Positions 1 through 11,196 of a stretch of 64,000 nucleotides of DNA are shown here, piece by piece. The notes below the pieces were generated by a model. The model was not told the origin of the DNA. It made no database searches and saw only the letters and a program-made list of their open reading frames with translations. The stretch comes from Microstegium vimineum. Taxonomy: Eukaryota; Streptophyta; Magnoliopsida; Poales; Poaceae. Every line of letters starts with the position of its first letter. Position 1 is the first letter of the stretch. The translations under genes and the position numbers were made by a program. The stretch spans positions 27,836,991 to 27,900,990 of the forward strand of contig CM039120.1 in the NCBI GenBank assembly GCA_022036555.1, read 5' to 3'.

Positions 1-443
1 GGCGGCCGAGCAGCGTGGCGCCGGTCGCCCTCTTCTTCCTCCTCCAGCCAGCGACGCCGGCGCGCCCTTCCTCTCTTAGCTCAGGCAGGGTCTCCCTGGC
101 ACTCGGCGGCGCGCTGGCAGAGTCTCCCTCGTGCGCACGACGGCGTGAGCTCGGCAGGGCGGCACGCCATGCTCGCGGCACGGCCCGACGGCCCACGTGC
201 CGTGCCTTGGGCCGACCCCCTGACACGAGGCACACACTCCGGCACGGCACGATGGCCATCTATAGTGTCTCCTGTCTATTGCAACGGCACAGCGACGAAA
301 AGATCCATTGGCTGGGACCGGTAGTACCGAGAACTCAAGGTCAAAAGGCCTCAGCGACTAAACACTATCATGTGAGTGTACACTATTTCCATGTTAATGT
401 TTTTAAAGCAGATAGAACTTTCATTGACTTAAAACATCGTTAG
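1..443. other. GC-rich segment, no gene recognised
   Basis: The segment is GC-rich and repeats short words such as GGCACGG and GCCGTGCC around 170-250. An open frame runs through it on the plus strand, but its composition (Ala, Arg, Ser, Pro) is what random GC-rich DNA gives, and no domain is visible. It could be the edge of a transposable element or the flank of a gene to the left of the window. I assign no function. Confidence 0.3.
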
Positions 444-1131
444 AGAGACTCTAAAAGAATTTTTTATAATTTGTCCAATTTATAGAAATAGAGGTTTTAG
501 TTAAAAATACCCTCTAATAGGTTAATTGGATTTTAAAAATATACTTATGCTCTCTTTCAGATTTCTCGTTAACCAGACATGAAAAGCGATAATGGTTGTG
601 TAGAACGTGCATAAGATATCTAAAATCAATGGAGCATATAAAAATATAGAAAATGTTTTTTTAACTCTCTTCCAAACTAAAGCCTGCTTCAGCTTCAAGG
701 CAACTTTTAGCCACATTCAAAGTAGTTGCCTGGTTAGCCGACTTAGATTGTCCGCACGGCTATTCTTCTAAATTCATCATATATCTGTCCTAGTCGTTAT
801 CAAGATTCTCTCCTCTATACGTCTTGCTTCCGCACTCATCATCCTCTATATCTCATACTCTATATCAACTAGGAAGCACATGTTTATAAATAAAATTTAT
901 CGAAATATCTTCACGATCTCATTTTGAAAGATTTATTAAAACAAATTTAGTGGTGTAATCGAAATTTAATTTGTGCTTTTAGTTTATGAATTATAACATT
1001 TTTTGATTCATGGTAAAAGGAAGAGCAGCAGTGGGGCCCGCTTGACTCCATCTTCTGCCGCATGCAGGCTACTCCCGTCCAGCCGTGGGGCCCGACTGCA
1101 ACCTGCTCCGTCGCATGCAGTGCGTTCTCTG
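444..1131. other. AT-rich intergenic stretch, nothing recognised
   Basis: AT-rich sequence with many stops in every frame. I see no coding signal, no terminal inverted repeat and no clear tandem repeat. The shift from GC-rich to AT-rich near 444 suggests a boundary between two old sequences. Confidence 0.4.
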
Positions 1132-1866
1132 TCACTGCTCGCGAACGCCACCAATAGCGCTGTCAGGGCGCGTACAGAAGGGATTGCGCAGCGCTGCGCA
1201 CTTTTTTTTACTGCAAATACATCCTCCAGAAGGTAAGGTATAGCGCATAGCGCTGCGATCAGTCTTAACTAATACATAAGCTACCCCATTACAATTTTGA
1301 CTAACAAAGAAAAAAAAATCATCGAAGTTGGTTTTCATCATCTTGTTGTCTTGGGCGATTGCTCCTATATGAGACCTATTAAAAGTTTTTGCCCTGAGCT
1401 TTCCTACCAAGTTTAAACAGTCCCAAGCAATTATCACTTTCTTGAAGTGATCATAGATGGACTTTAACGCCCAGCAGACAGCCAAAGCTTCGGCCATTTC
1501 TAGTTTAGAGACTAGACTACAAATTACATGGTTTGTTGTAGCCAAGAAACTTCCATTGTAGTCCCATATTATACTTCCAACTCCCATACTTTTTCAATTC
1601 TAGTGAAAATAACATCATCAACATTTGCCCTAATATTTCGGTAGTGGAACCTATCGTTTGGTCGATGCACTAGTTTCACACCTGTTGGAAAAATTAGGAG
1701 CACTATCACAAAGTGTTACCACTTGATAGGTTCAATGTGGATGAATAATATTTTCCTCATTTCTAAAATCATTTCTGTTATCCAAATATGCCAGATAATA
1801 ATTGAAGGACCGAGCCTCAAATTTCTCTCGAAATATTCGGGCCACTCTTCCCAAAAACACAACCTA
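1132..1866 (-). pseudogene. LINE (non-LTR retrotransposon) 3' remnant with RNase H-like domain
   Basis: Read on the minus strand, 1587-1132 encodes an RNase H-like domain of the kind found at the C-terminus of plant L1-type LINE polyproteins. It shows the 'G-x-I-I-W-D-x-N-G' strand, then 'EMAEALAVCWAL' with the family Glu, then 'AWDCLNLV' with an Asp, and 'CNGVAYVLVK' at the end. Upstream in sense (1866-1716) is a Trp-rich stretch (FWEEWPEYF, IIWHIW) typical of the linker between RT and RNase H. Several frame breaks separate the two parts. No RT is left. The left part could also be read as an isolated RNase H-like ORF. Confidence 0.65.
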
Positions 1867-2834
1867 GTTGATGGGTGCTCAACCTCCCCCGAGCAACGCG
1901 AGTGGGGATTCAGACGAAAACGGAGAAATGAAAGTTCACCGGCAGTGGAGAGAAACTCACCGAAAACTCCCAAGATTGAGTTCTCAACCCCAATGGGAAA
2001 GAAGCAAGAACCCAAGGCAGATCAGCCAGAAAAGCAGCCGACGGACGCTGGAGAAGCTGGCGACGGACGCTCTGACGCAGTGCAACAGACGCTGGGCGAC
2101 GAACGCTGCAGTCAGAGGCGACGGACGCTAGGCGAGCGTCTGTCGGCCTAGCAAAGAAGAACCAGAGAGCTCCCCGAGGCGACGGACGCGTCTGGCAGGA
2201 ACCCGACAGACACTGGCGAGCGTCCGACGCAAATCACACAGAGAGCTTCTCAGAGTGAAAAACCGACGGACACGTCTGACGCTGAGTCGACGGACGCTGG
2301 CGAGCGACCGACGCCTCCAACACGCGCGCAGACAGACGATCGCAACGGACGGTGGCTTGGGTGAGCCCTAGCGTCCGGCGCAAACCGTCGGAGCGTCCGA
2401 CGCCCCTGACCAGAGCGCAGTAAACACGAAAATCGATTCTTTCTCCGCCAAATCCTTCCAAAACCTAACCAAATTATCACCAACTGCAACCAAATTTTGT
2501 AGGCATGATTCTAGTGCAGTTGGGGAGCTATCCCGAAGAAATCATGGCTCAATTTGGTTCAGATTTAACGGGGAGAAGAGGATTTGGGGAAAACTCAAGA
2601 AACAAAGAACGCTGCGAAGAAATAGCCCGATCTGCGTACTCGTGAGGTTTCAGGAGGAATCCTTCGGTGCAAAGATGTTCCTCACGATTATGAACAACTT
2701 GGTTCAAACGGATTTGCAAGAACTACTCTCAACAAAAAGATCTCATCTCGGGATCTAAGAGGAGCAAAAGCAAAACGCGAAGAACACAAGCAAACTCGGG
2801 GCACGATCAAGAAATTAAAGGCGCCATGGTCTAC
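1867..2834. repeat. GACGGACGC-rich segment, probably retrotransposon LTR or leader
   Basis: Between about 2030 and 2420 the words GACGGACGC, GCGTCCGACGC and CGTCTG recur many times in both orientations, interspersed with ordinary sequence. The rest (2430-2834) has no coding signal. Similar Cpg-rich short palindromic words occur in the SIRE-like LTR at 13380-13760, though with GTCCGGAC instead. An LTR fragment is the best guess, but I cannot find paired ends, so element identity is open. Confidence 0.35.
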
Positions 2835-3224
2835 ATTCGTTCTCTTCTTGATTGAAGGTTAGAACCTTGACTCTAAGGTCGACGATTTGGGTGATGGGAA
2901 GAAATCTAGACAGAAGTTGGAGCGCATAACTCCCCAATCTCCTTGTTGTTGGCTTACCTTCTGATTATACCATTGTTTAGCTCTTCCTTTTAAAAAAAGG
3001 AAAAAGCTTGATAGAAGTTGGAGCGCATAACTCCCCAATCTCCATCGGTGCAGAAAATTGATAGATAGGTGTGGAATTTAGATTTTCCAAAAGGATAGAA
3101 AAGATAAGAAATAAAGAAATTGAAAAAGATAAGAAAAGATAAAAGTATAGGTACAAGACAATAGCAAGATTTAAGGTTATCTCAGCAAACTGTCTTTCTC
3201 CCCAGCAACAACGCCAGAAATGCT
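2835..3224 (-). mobile_element. Truncated second internal region of Athila-type element (primer site plus gag start)
   Basis: This stretch abuts the outer side of the LTR at 3225-4474. It matches the 5' internal region of the neighbouring full element (10635-11196). Both carry the gag start on the minus strand and a tRNA-Asp-type primer site directly next to the LTR (reverse complement of about 3196-3215, TTCTGGCGTTGTTGCTGGGG). About 200 bases present in the other copy (10812-11018) are missing, and a 31-base piece (2912-2942) is repeated at 3012-3042. The homology stops abruptly at 2835. The LTR is therefore flanked by internal sequence on both sides. Confidence 0.8.
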
Positions 3225-4474
3225 TGTTGATATTTGTTAACGCAGACAAAAGAATCACTAGGAAATAATCCGCAAGCGCACCGATACCGGTGAGCACTTC
3301 ACCCGGGAGGTTATCCAGAGTATCATAATTTGTTTTTCCGCAGGGAGAAAGGGTGCATGTGACTAACCAAATTAATTGCTATTATCCTTTAGGCTACAAA
3401 CAAGGTGATTTTGATATAGGATATAGAGAAGAATGCGACTGCACTGTCGTTCTAGTCTAAGCAAGATATGCGATATTATTCTATTGGGGAGAACCGTCGA
3501 GATAAGAGACAGCTCAAAGGATGGTTAGCACGCGGCCTATAAACCCTATCGATCCTTCTAACAGGATTGTGGAATCCAAAGGTGTCTACAAATTGTCACG
3601 TTTCGAGCTACTACCACAGGTCCGGCTGGACATGGGATATCTATGAGCATCCTAGCCCAAACACCACGTTTACGCTAGAGACGATTACCCTACTCTCTAC
3701 GTGAAGTGAATAAAGTAAACTCACAAACCAAAGAATAATAAAACAGAGAACTTACTAGAATTAGAAGTCGAAATACCAAAGAAATCCTAGGACCAAGCCT
3801 CGGGTTAGGATACTTGATCCCGTCGATACAAACTGGAGAGGAGACACCGACAGGTCGGACTTCCTCCAATCCACACCTCCACTCTATCTCTCTCAATCTA
3901 GAAGAGTAAACTCTAATCTCACATAGAAACTAAGGATAGTTTCTTTTGAATGCTAAGCCCTAGAGAATAGATCCATAAGGGATCCTCTCTGGAAAATATG
4001 CAAATGAATAATGGATTGCCTTTAGCCAGGGGGCAAGGGTCCTCCTTATATAGCCCCCTCAAATGATCGTCAACCGTCGGATCAAACCGACCTTAATGGA
4101 GGGGTTAGATTGATCCTCAAAGGCGGTGGAACCCTGATCCGCGAGGCGGGACCTGATTGGTCCTTAGCCCAGGGCAGCCGCCCTAGGGGGAGGGCGCCCT
4201 CCCTACCCTGCTGACAGGTGGGCCCCTCCTTCCTGGGGGTTGGTTATGGAGTCTTCTAGATTGCTCTTTTTCGTACGGAGATGTTATGTGTTTATGTAAT
4301 CCTTACTTGTGGGCCTCTTTTGCTATTTTGTAGTTGTTTCCCTCCAGAAACAGATAAACACCAAAACTCGTGGAATTCTGTCAGTTAAAACCCTATGTCT
4401 AGGTGGTGTGTTGCAGATATATCCTTTCTCATGCTTAGTTGACACTTAAAATTGATACTTAAGGAGTGTCAACA
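3225..4474 (-). repeat. 3' LTR of Athila element
   Basis: About 1,250 bases beginning TGTTGATATTTG and ending GTGTCAACA on the plus strand. It aligns along its full length with 11197-12458, differing by scattered substitutions and small indels. In sense (minus) direction a TATA box (GCTATATAAGG) lies near 4040. Polypurine tract lies on the high-coordinate side and primer-site sequence on the low-coordinate side, so it serves as 3' LTR of one unit and 5' LTR of a truncated one. Confidence 0.9.
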
Positions 4475-4486
4475 AGCTCCCCCATA
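4475..4486 (-). other. Polypurine tract of Athila element
   Basis: On the minus strand the sequence directly before the 3' LTR reads TATGGGGGAGCT, a typical plus-strand primer for reverse transcription. Its position against the LTR end fixes the element's orientation. Confidence 0.8.
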
Positions 4487-5699
4487 CCTAGGCTTTTACT
4501 CGTCCTCGAGAAAAGGATGGTTAAAACATAAGCTTAAGGGTTAGACATCAACAAGTATAGTTAGATGTGGCATACTTACCTTGTATGTATTGCCTGGTCA
4601 AACCGGGATCCGAGGAGAATAATGCCATATTGTTAGATCAAGACTTGTTGTTATATTTTATTATTGTGTCATCTCTTGTTGGTGTATTGTTATTAGAGGA
4701 ACCATGGGCTATCATTGTTTATTTTTTTTATTTATTTTTTCAGATGGGTGCTGATGTACCCCTAATTCTACTGTCCGACTTGTGCCCATTTTTTGCGAGG
4801 TTGTCGGACATTTTGCCCATTTTTATTTTCTCGAATTTCATATTTTTGCATAGCCCATGCCTCTAATGCAATGCTACTTCGGAAGAGTGAATCTTTTTAT
4901 GTTTATAATGTATGAAAGAAGCCTTGATCTTCAGAGTATGATAAAATTCTAACAAGGATCCACACGATTCGAACAAACTCAATACAAAATAAGTAGCCCT
5001 TTGGCTTTTGACTGGTAAGCATATAGAGGATGGTAGTTATTTATTTTAAAGAAATTCTTCAAGTGACAGAGATTATCAAGAATTAAGTTCTCATATTCTA
5101 CCATCTCACATTCCACAACGACTTAAGTAATATGGAGTCTCTAAATAAATTCCCAACATTAGCAGGACTCCAGGAAACTTCATATAGTGAGTCTTTTTAA
5201 GGAATTATTTTATCATTTTAGTTTATCTTGTTTAAAGCATTTATTTATGGAAATTCACCACACAAATTGAAAATTGAGGATATGCATGAAAATATGTAAC
5301 GTGCAGGGTGCAAACCTGACCGTGGTCGAAGGACGGAGTGGGGGTGCCCTGCCCAGGGTGGGCGCCCTAGGTAGTGGGGTGGCCGCCCAGCTAGGGTGGT
5401 CCCTCGCCCTCTGCTTCGTCGAGTGTGGTTGTTGCATTGTTTGTTTCCGAAATTTTGATCGTTGCCGTTGAATCTGTTCGTCTCGTCATCGGGGTTTCCC
5501 CCATACTTGTTTCTTGTTTTCTTAGATAACAACAAAGTGCAAAGTGGAGACAAGCAAGGTACAACAATAATATAAATGATCTTTATTTAATCTTTATTTT
5601 GAGGCATTTATTACAAGGGGAATTAAAACAAACTAATTTATAGCTAATGAATGAAATGAATCTAAACTTGCCTCATTACTCACAACTAGCTAAAGCGTT
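4487..5699 (-). other. Athila 3' non-coding region
   Basis: About 1.2 kb between the polypurine tract and the last ORF of the element. AT-rich, with stops in all minus frames. A GC-rich patch at 5300-5420 carries several 'GGGCGCCC'-like words. Athila elements usually have such a long 3' non-coding part. Open frames on the plus strand here show no domain. Confidence 0.6.
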
Positions 5700-6330
5700 C
5701 TAACGACGCTCTAAGAACTTTACTCTTTTACTAAGCTCATTCGTGTCATGCCTAAGGCTTTCTATGGTGGTTCTTAGGTTTGTGACCTGCATAGAGAAAA
5801 AACCTAGAGAGGTTTGGAGGTTGATGATTGTGTCATCCCTATTATGGAAGTCTTCTTCTAGTTCTGCTACGGTTTTTGCGGCGTTTTGGAGATGACTCGA
5901 AGGTGTTGAGAGAGTGCTTCGGGGCGTCCTTTGGTGGCACGAATTTGACTTTGGATGCGCGGATCCCCTCAAAGTAGGGACATTCTTCTTCTGTTGTGTA
6001 CTTGACGTTGTTGATCTCCCCTCCTCGGTTGGTCCTCACTCCTATGATCCTTTCCTTGGGCCTTGGTGGAAGAACCTTGGTACCGGCAGGCACCTTGACA
6101 GCAGGCTCTTCCTTTGGTCCTTTAAGCAGGAGCGGTTGCGGCGGTGGAAGGAGGACATGCTGAGCGTAGTAGGATTTGTTGTATCTCTGCTGCTTTGGGG
6201 GAATGGTGGCTAGCGGGAGAGCATCATGGACTACGATTAAAGCTTTGGAGTCTGGATCTTCTTACGGGAGCTGGTTGAGATTGGTCCCATAGGGGACCAT
6301 CCTCCTATCGGAGTTGCTGCTATCGGCCAT
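5700..6330 (-). pseudogene. Extra 3' ORF of Athila element (envelope position), coiled-coil C-terminus
   Basis: Starting at the ATG complementary to 6328-6330, a frame of about 210 codons runs to the stop at 5700. It starts MADSSNSDRRMVPYG. One in-frame stop lies at 6262-6264, and one frameshift lies between 5850 and 5970. The middle is basic and Pro-rich (PPRPKERI) with a 'CPYFEGIRASKVKFVPP' segment. The end is a heptad-like helix (NRDDTIINLQTSL, TNLRTTIESLRHD, LSKRVKFLERR). It sits where Athila elements carry an env-like gene, but I see no signal peptide and no transmembrane helix, so membrane function is not supported. Function is unknown. Confidence 0.55.
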
Positions 6331-6778
6331 GGGAGCAAGGAGATCTAGCAACCATCTAAGCGAAAGCTAAGGAAATGAGGGAATGAAGATGATGGCTGAC
6401 GTCAGGGGTTCTTTATATAAGGGAGGAAAATGGCCTCTAGAAGCATCTACAGAGCAAATCTCGTGGGGAAATGGTTGGATAAGTGTTCTGCAAGGTTTAT
6501 CGGATAAGGGGGACTAGAAGGTTCGGGAGTGCAAAAGGCGGCGACAAGAGGTGACAGGGGTGGGGCGGCCGCCCTACAACCTGGGGCGCCCGCCCTGGTC
6601 TCGGCTCTGGTTCTGGGCCTCTTTTGCTCACTTGTTTCTAGAAGGTTCTAAGTACCGAAAAACATATGCATGGCCCAAGATGCAAAAATTAAAGCGATTG
6701 GGCCTTAGAATTCACTTAAAAGATAGAAATTAATTACATCTATTTATTCTAATTCATTATTGGGTTCTAAAAATAATT

Positions 6779-8020
6779 TTAGACGTGTTGACCATTTACC
6801 TTGAATAAAGTACCTTCATTATTTTGAAGTGTGATTGCTCCGTGGGATGATGAATTGATTACCTTATATGGTCCTTACCATTTGCTTTGTAGTTTTCCAT
6901 GCCCGAAGAGCTTCACCCTGGAATTAAAAAGTAATACCTTATCTCCGGGTGTGAACTCCTTCTTGATCTTCTTGTCATGCCATCGTTTAACTCTTTCTTT
7001 ATAGATCTTTGAATTGTGGTATGCTTTTTCTCTCCACTCCTCTAACTCTGATAATTGTATTTGTCTTTTCTCTCCGGCGGTATCAAAATCTATATTCCAT
7101 CTTTTTATAGCCCAGTGTGCTTTGAACTCTAGTTCAACAGGTAGGTGACAAGTCTTCCCATATACGAGTTGATATGGAGACATTCCAATTGGAGTTTTGT
7201 ATGCAGTTCGATATGCCCAGAGTGCATCGGGTAACTTGTCCTTCCATGCTGTTCCCATCTCATTCACTATCTTTTGAAGGATATTCTTGATTTGTTTGTT
7301 TGAGGTCTCTGCTTCGCCACTTGTCTGAGGATGATAAGGTGTAGCGACATTGTGGCGAATCCCATGCTTTGCTAGATACTTTTCAAAACGTTTGTCGATG
7401 AAATGTGATCCTCCATCGCTTATCACTATTCTGGGGACTCCAAATCTTGGAAATACGATTTCTTCAAACATCCTCTTTGAATTTATGTTGTCTGCATGTT
7501 TGCAAGGTAATGCTTCCACCCACTTGGAGACATAGTCGACAGCCACCAAGATATACTCACAATTCTTTGATGGGGGAAATGGTCCCATATAGTCGATTCC
7601 CCAAACAACAAAGAATTCTATTTGCAGATTGCAGGTGAGTGGCATGGCATCTCTTGAGCTTATGTTGTCGTGTCTTTGGCATGACCCACATCTTCGGATA
7701 AATTCTTTAGTGTCTTCATACATTGCTGGCCAATAGAATCCACATTGCCAATTTTTTGCATGTGTGTGGAATGCTCCATAATGACCTCCGTATGGTGATG
7801 AGTGACATCTTTCAATGATCTTCATTCCTTCTTCAATAGTCACACATCTCCTGAGTAAGCCATCAGAGCATACTCGGAAGAGGTATGACTCATCCCATAT
7901 GTGTGAACAACTCTCTTGAATAAGCTTTCTTTTGTTTCCTCCTAGTGGTACATATCGTGAAACCATAAAATTAACAATATCTACATACCAGGGGTCAGAT
8001 CTGTTGATTCCGTAGAGCAT
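6779..8020 (-). pseudogene. Athila integrase
   Basis: The reading frame from 8020 is open for 381 codons and encodes the integrase that would insert element cDNA. It has the HHCC zinc-binding N-terminus (H-S-S-P..H, later C-G-S-C), then the catalytic core with Asp in WGIDYMGPF, Asp in ISDGGSHF and Glu in SGEAETSN. CHLPVELE follows and then a basic C-terminal domain ending FGHGKLQSKW. A TAA at 6875-6873 interrupts the C-terminal domain. The same frame continues (GPYKVINSSSHG) to a natural stop at 6779-6781. All three catalytic acids are present. This is the best preserved domain of the element. Confidence 0.88.
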
Positions 8021-9466
8021 GTCGTCCCGGAGTGAATCATCGATGGGTAGTTCCTAAGGATTCTTAAAATACATTCTCGACAAGTGATCTGCAACATGGT
8101 TTTCTTACTCCTTTTTTATCTTTTATTTCTAAGTCAAACTCTTGGAGCAGCAGGGTCCATCTTATTAAACGAGGTTAAGCATTTTTTTAGTGAGCAGATA
8201 TTTTAAAGCAGCATCATCAGAATAAATAATTACTTTGGCTCCTACTAAATAAGATCTAAATTTATCTATAGCAAAGACAATAGCCAGAAGCTCTTTTTCA
8301 GTGGTTGCATAATTAAGTTGAGATCGTGTCAAAGTTTTACTAGCATAAGCTATTGCATGATGCTTCTTATCCTTAGTTTGTCCCAAAAGTACCCCCACAA
8401 CATAATCACTAGCATCACACATGATTTCAAAAGGTAGAGACCAATCAGGGGTTTGAATGATTGGTGCAGAGATGAGTGCTTTCTTTAACAATTCAAAAGC
8501 TCTTAAACAAGCATCATAAAAAATGAAAGGAGCATCCTTGGCTAGCAAAAGTGTTAGTGGTCTGGCAATAAATGAAAAATCTTTTATAAATCTTCGATAA
8601 AAACCAGCATGACCAAGAAATCTTCTTATTCCTTTCACATTTACAAGCGGAGGTAATTGTTCAATTACTTCAATTTTAGCTTTGTCTACCTCAATGCCTC
8701 TTTCAGATGTTAGGTGTCCTAGCACTATTCCTTCTTTGACCATAAAATGACATTTTTCCCAATTAAGGACTAAATGATTTTCTTCACATCTTTGCAAAAC
8801 CCTATCTAAATTTTCAAGACAACTATCGAAAGTTTTTCCATGAACAGAAAAATCATCCATGAAAACTTCCATAATATCTTCAATCATGTCAGAAAATATA
8901 GACATCATGCATCTTTGAAAAGAGGAGCATTACATAGCCCAAAAGACATTCTACGATAAGCATAAGTTCCATAGGGGCACATAAAGGTGGTTTTGCTTTG
9001 GTCATCAGGATGGATCGGGATTTGGTGATACCCTGAATATCCATCTAAGAAATAGAAGAACGAGTGGTTGGCTAACCGTTCTAACATCTCATCTATAAAA
9101 GGTAAAGGAAAGTGATCCTTTTTTGTAGTTTTGTTCAACTTTCTGTAATCTATACACATCCGCCATCCTATGATGGTGCGTTGCGGAATCAGCTCGTTCT
9201 TTTCATTCGTGACAACAATCATGCCGGCTTACCCACTCACTATGCAGCACGGGCTAAATGATCCCTGCATGCAGCAATTTTAAAACTTCATTTTTAACTA
9301 CTTCTCTCATCATGTTATTGAGTCTACGTTGGGGCGCTCGAGAAGGTGAAATAGAAGGATCTGTAGGAATGCGATGAGTGCATATTATAGGACTGATTCC
9401 AGTGAGATCTTGGAGTGAGTAACCAAAGGCTGAACGATGTTTCTCTAGAACAGCCATCAAACACAT
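8021..9466 (-). pseudogene. Athila reverse transcriptase-RNase H
   Basis: In sense order from 9466: the pre-RT segment (HRSAFGYSLQDLTGI), RT core (CIDYRKLNK, FLDGYSGYHQI, SFGLCNAP), active-site FMDD at about 8850, thumb (FLGHAGFYRRFI), then RNase H (EIMCDASDYVVG, AYASKTL, ATTEKELLA, YSDDAALKYL). A small deletion at about 8926, where 'NAPATFQRC' would be expected, shifts the frame. A second shift near 8185 ends the RNase H reading, and a gap region to 8020 links to integrase. A stop near 9230 separates pre-RT and RT. It would synthesise cDNA and degrade the RNA template, but cannot be made as one protein here. Confidence 0.85.
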
Positions 9467-10164
9467 AGTTTGCTCCGAGTGAGTTTATCACTTATGATTA
9501 TAGGAGACTCTGGATCATTATTGAGGAAAGCATAAGTAAGACCAGGTGGTAAAGGTTTAAGCTCTATAGGCGGTCTAGGTGTTTCTGCGAACTCGTCTAA
9601 GGGTTCAGGTTCAGAAGGGTTAGCTTCTTCTTCTATGAAGAAAGGAGCATCCTCTTCTAAATCTGGTTCATTAAAAAGCTCTAGAGACGCAGTTTTTACT
9701 TCCTCCATAGGATCAGGTAGAAGATATGATTCGGTTTTGTTGTTCAAAGAACGAGAGATTGTCATCGGGATTTGAAAATTCTTTCCAAAGGAAATATTTA
9801 GTTTCCCGTTTTGTCCTTCATAAATAAGTCTTCTGAAAGGTTGTCCTATCAATAGGTCGTGGTCCCATGTATCAAAGATATAAAAGTTCAAACAAACCAT
9901 GTCACCATCTACCATAATGGGTAAGACATGTAAAATTTCAAGACTAGGGACTATATGTCCGTTAAGATTCTTCATGAACTTTGTTGTTGGGGTTAAAATC
10001 ACCTTGCCCAATAATTCATGTGCAAGTGATTTAGACATGATATTGATCCCCACAACAGGATTATAGAGAGCATCAAATTTATTAGAATTGAAAGTACAAC
10101 GTATTGGAATAGAAGGTGAATCCAGACGGATCACATCAGTGGAAAGCTCTGATCTTCTAACCAT
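9457..10164 (-). pseudogene. Athila aspartic protease region, active site changed
   Basis: The 235-codon frame covers the protease and the linker to RT. The family active-site strand normally reads 'ALCD-L-G-x-S-V-N-I-M'. Here it reads ALYNPVVGINIM, so the catalytic Asp is Asn and the Gly two residues later is Val. The flap and C-terminal part are recognisable (HDLLIGQPFRRLIYEG). An acidic linker follows (DEFAETPRPPIELKPLPPGL), which in this lineage leads directly into RT. The change may be damage or may be shared by relatives. I can only see this copy. Confidence 0.7.
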
Positions 10165-10230
10165 TCGCTACTTATGATTGATATAAGCTCTCTCAAAATG
10201 CTTCTATTTGGCATTTGGTATATATGGTTG

Positions 10231-11061
10231 CTAAGGTGATGAAATACAAAGGTAGTTTGAAATTTTTACGAAATCAGTGAAAAGATCAGGATCTATATCC
10301 AGCATGAAATCAGGTGGTGAAATTTCTTCCTTTTTTGGCTCAAAACTTGGGATAGCTGAAATGGATGGTGATTCTGGCAAGGTATCGTTTTCAGCTTCGT
10401 GAGTTTCTTCATGGAGGGTATTATCCAACTCGGCATCTAAGATTCTATCTAAGGTTGATTTTGCTTCTATGGATGGCATGTGAAAGAAAGAACCTTTAGA
10501 TGTAGTGTTTAGCAACTCTCTATCCTTTTTACGAAGACCTTTATAAAAATGTTGAAGAAGAACAGGGCCTTCGATACTAAGGTGTGGACCAGATTCTAAA
10601 AGCTCAAGAAAACGTTTCCAGGAGTAAGCCAAAGATTCGTTCTCTTCTTGATTGAAGGTTAGCACCTTGACTCTCAGGTCGACGATTTGGGTGATGGGAT
10701 AGAAATCTAGACAGAAGTTGGAGCGCATAACTCCCCAATCTCCTTGTTGTTGGCTTACCTTCTGATTATACCATTGTTTAGCTCTTCCTTTTATAGAAAA
10801 AGGAAAAAGCTTTCAACGTAAAGTTTTATCAGATATGCCTTCTATGCGAAGACAGTCACATGTTTGCTCAAAATCTCGAATATGAAGGTAAGGGTTTTCG
10901 TCTTCCTTTCCTAAAAAGGATAGACTTTGAATCATTGCAATCAACCGCAGACTCAACCTAAACTGGGGAGTTTGGATAGGCTGTGAGGACTCCCATGGTA
11001 ATAGGTCGGTCTCCGTCGGTGAAAAAAATTGATAGATAGGTGTGGAATTTAGATTTTCCAT
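10231..11061 (-). pseudogene. Athila gag
   Basis: The frame starts at ATG 11061 (MENLNSTPIYQF) and runs to 10231, about 276 codons, with one in-frame TGA at 10813-10815 where family members have Trp (context LR-stop-KLFPFS). The capsid-like retrotransposon gag domain is clear: IHRD-type start, LFPFSIKGRAKQWYN, FCLDFYPITQIVDLR, FLELLESGPHLSI. An acidic tail follows. No zinc knuckle is visible before the protease frame. An upstream extension of the open frame to 11145 is Leu/Phe/Ile-rich and is leader, not protein. Confidence 0.8.
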
Positions 11062-11170
11062 AAGGATAGAAAAGATAAGAAATAAAGAAATTGAAAAAGA
11101 TAAGAAAAGATAAAAGTATAGGTACAAGATAATAGCAAGATTCAAGGTTATCTTAGCAAACCGTCTTTCT

Positions 11171-11187
11171 CCCCGGCAATGACACCA
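11171..11187 (-). other. Primer-binding site, tRNA-Asp type
   Basis: On the minus strand just inside the 5' LTR the sequence reads TGGTGTCATTGCCGGGG. It differs slightly from TGGCGCCGTTGCCGGGG, the complement of the plant tRNA-Asp 3' end. It is separated from the LTR end by about nine bases. Confidence 0.75.
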
Positions 11188-11196
11188 GAAATGCTT

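Noticed and set aside
15..443. 142-codon open frame at the left edge
   Set aside because: GC-rich, Ala/Arg/Ser composition, no domain, no splice context. Explained by base composition.
2835..3224. Separate second Athila insertion with its own LTRs
   Set aside because: It shares the LTR 3225-4474 directly at the primer site. No other LTR is present, so a tandem or recombinant form fits better.
4567..4866. 99-codon plus-strand ORF with hydrophobic residues
   Set aside because: Antisense to the Athila 3' non-coding region, T-rich DNA giving Leu/Phe/Ile codons.
5700..6330. Integrated virus or true envelope gene
   Set aside because: Athila elements are retrotransposons, and I see no signal peptide or membrane anchor. 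Kept as an accessory ORF of unknown function.
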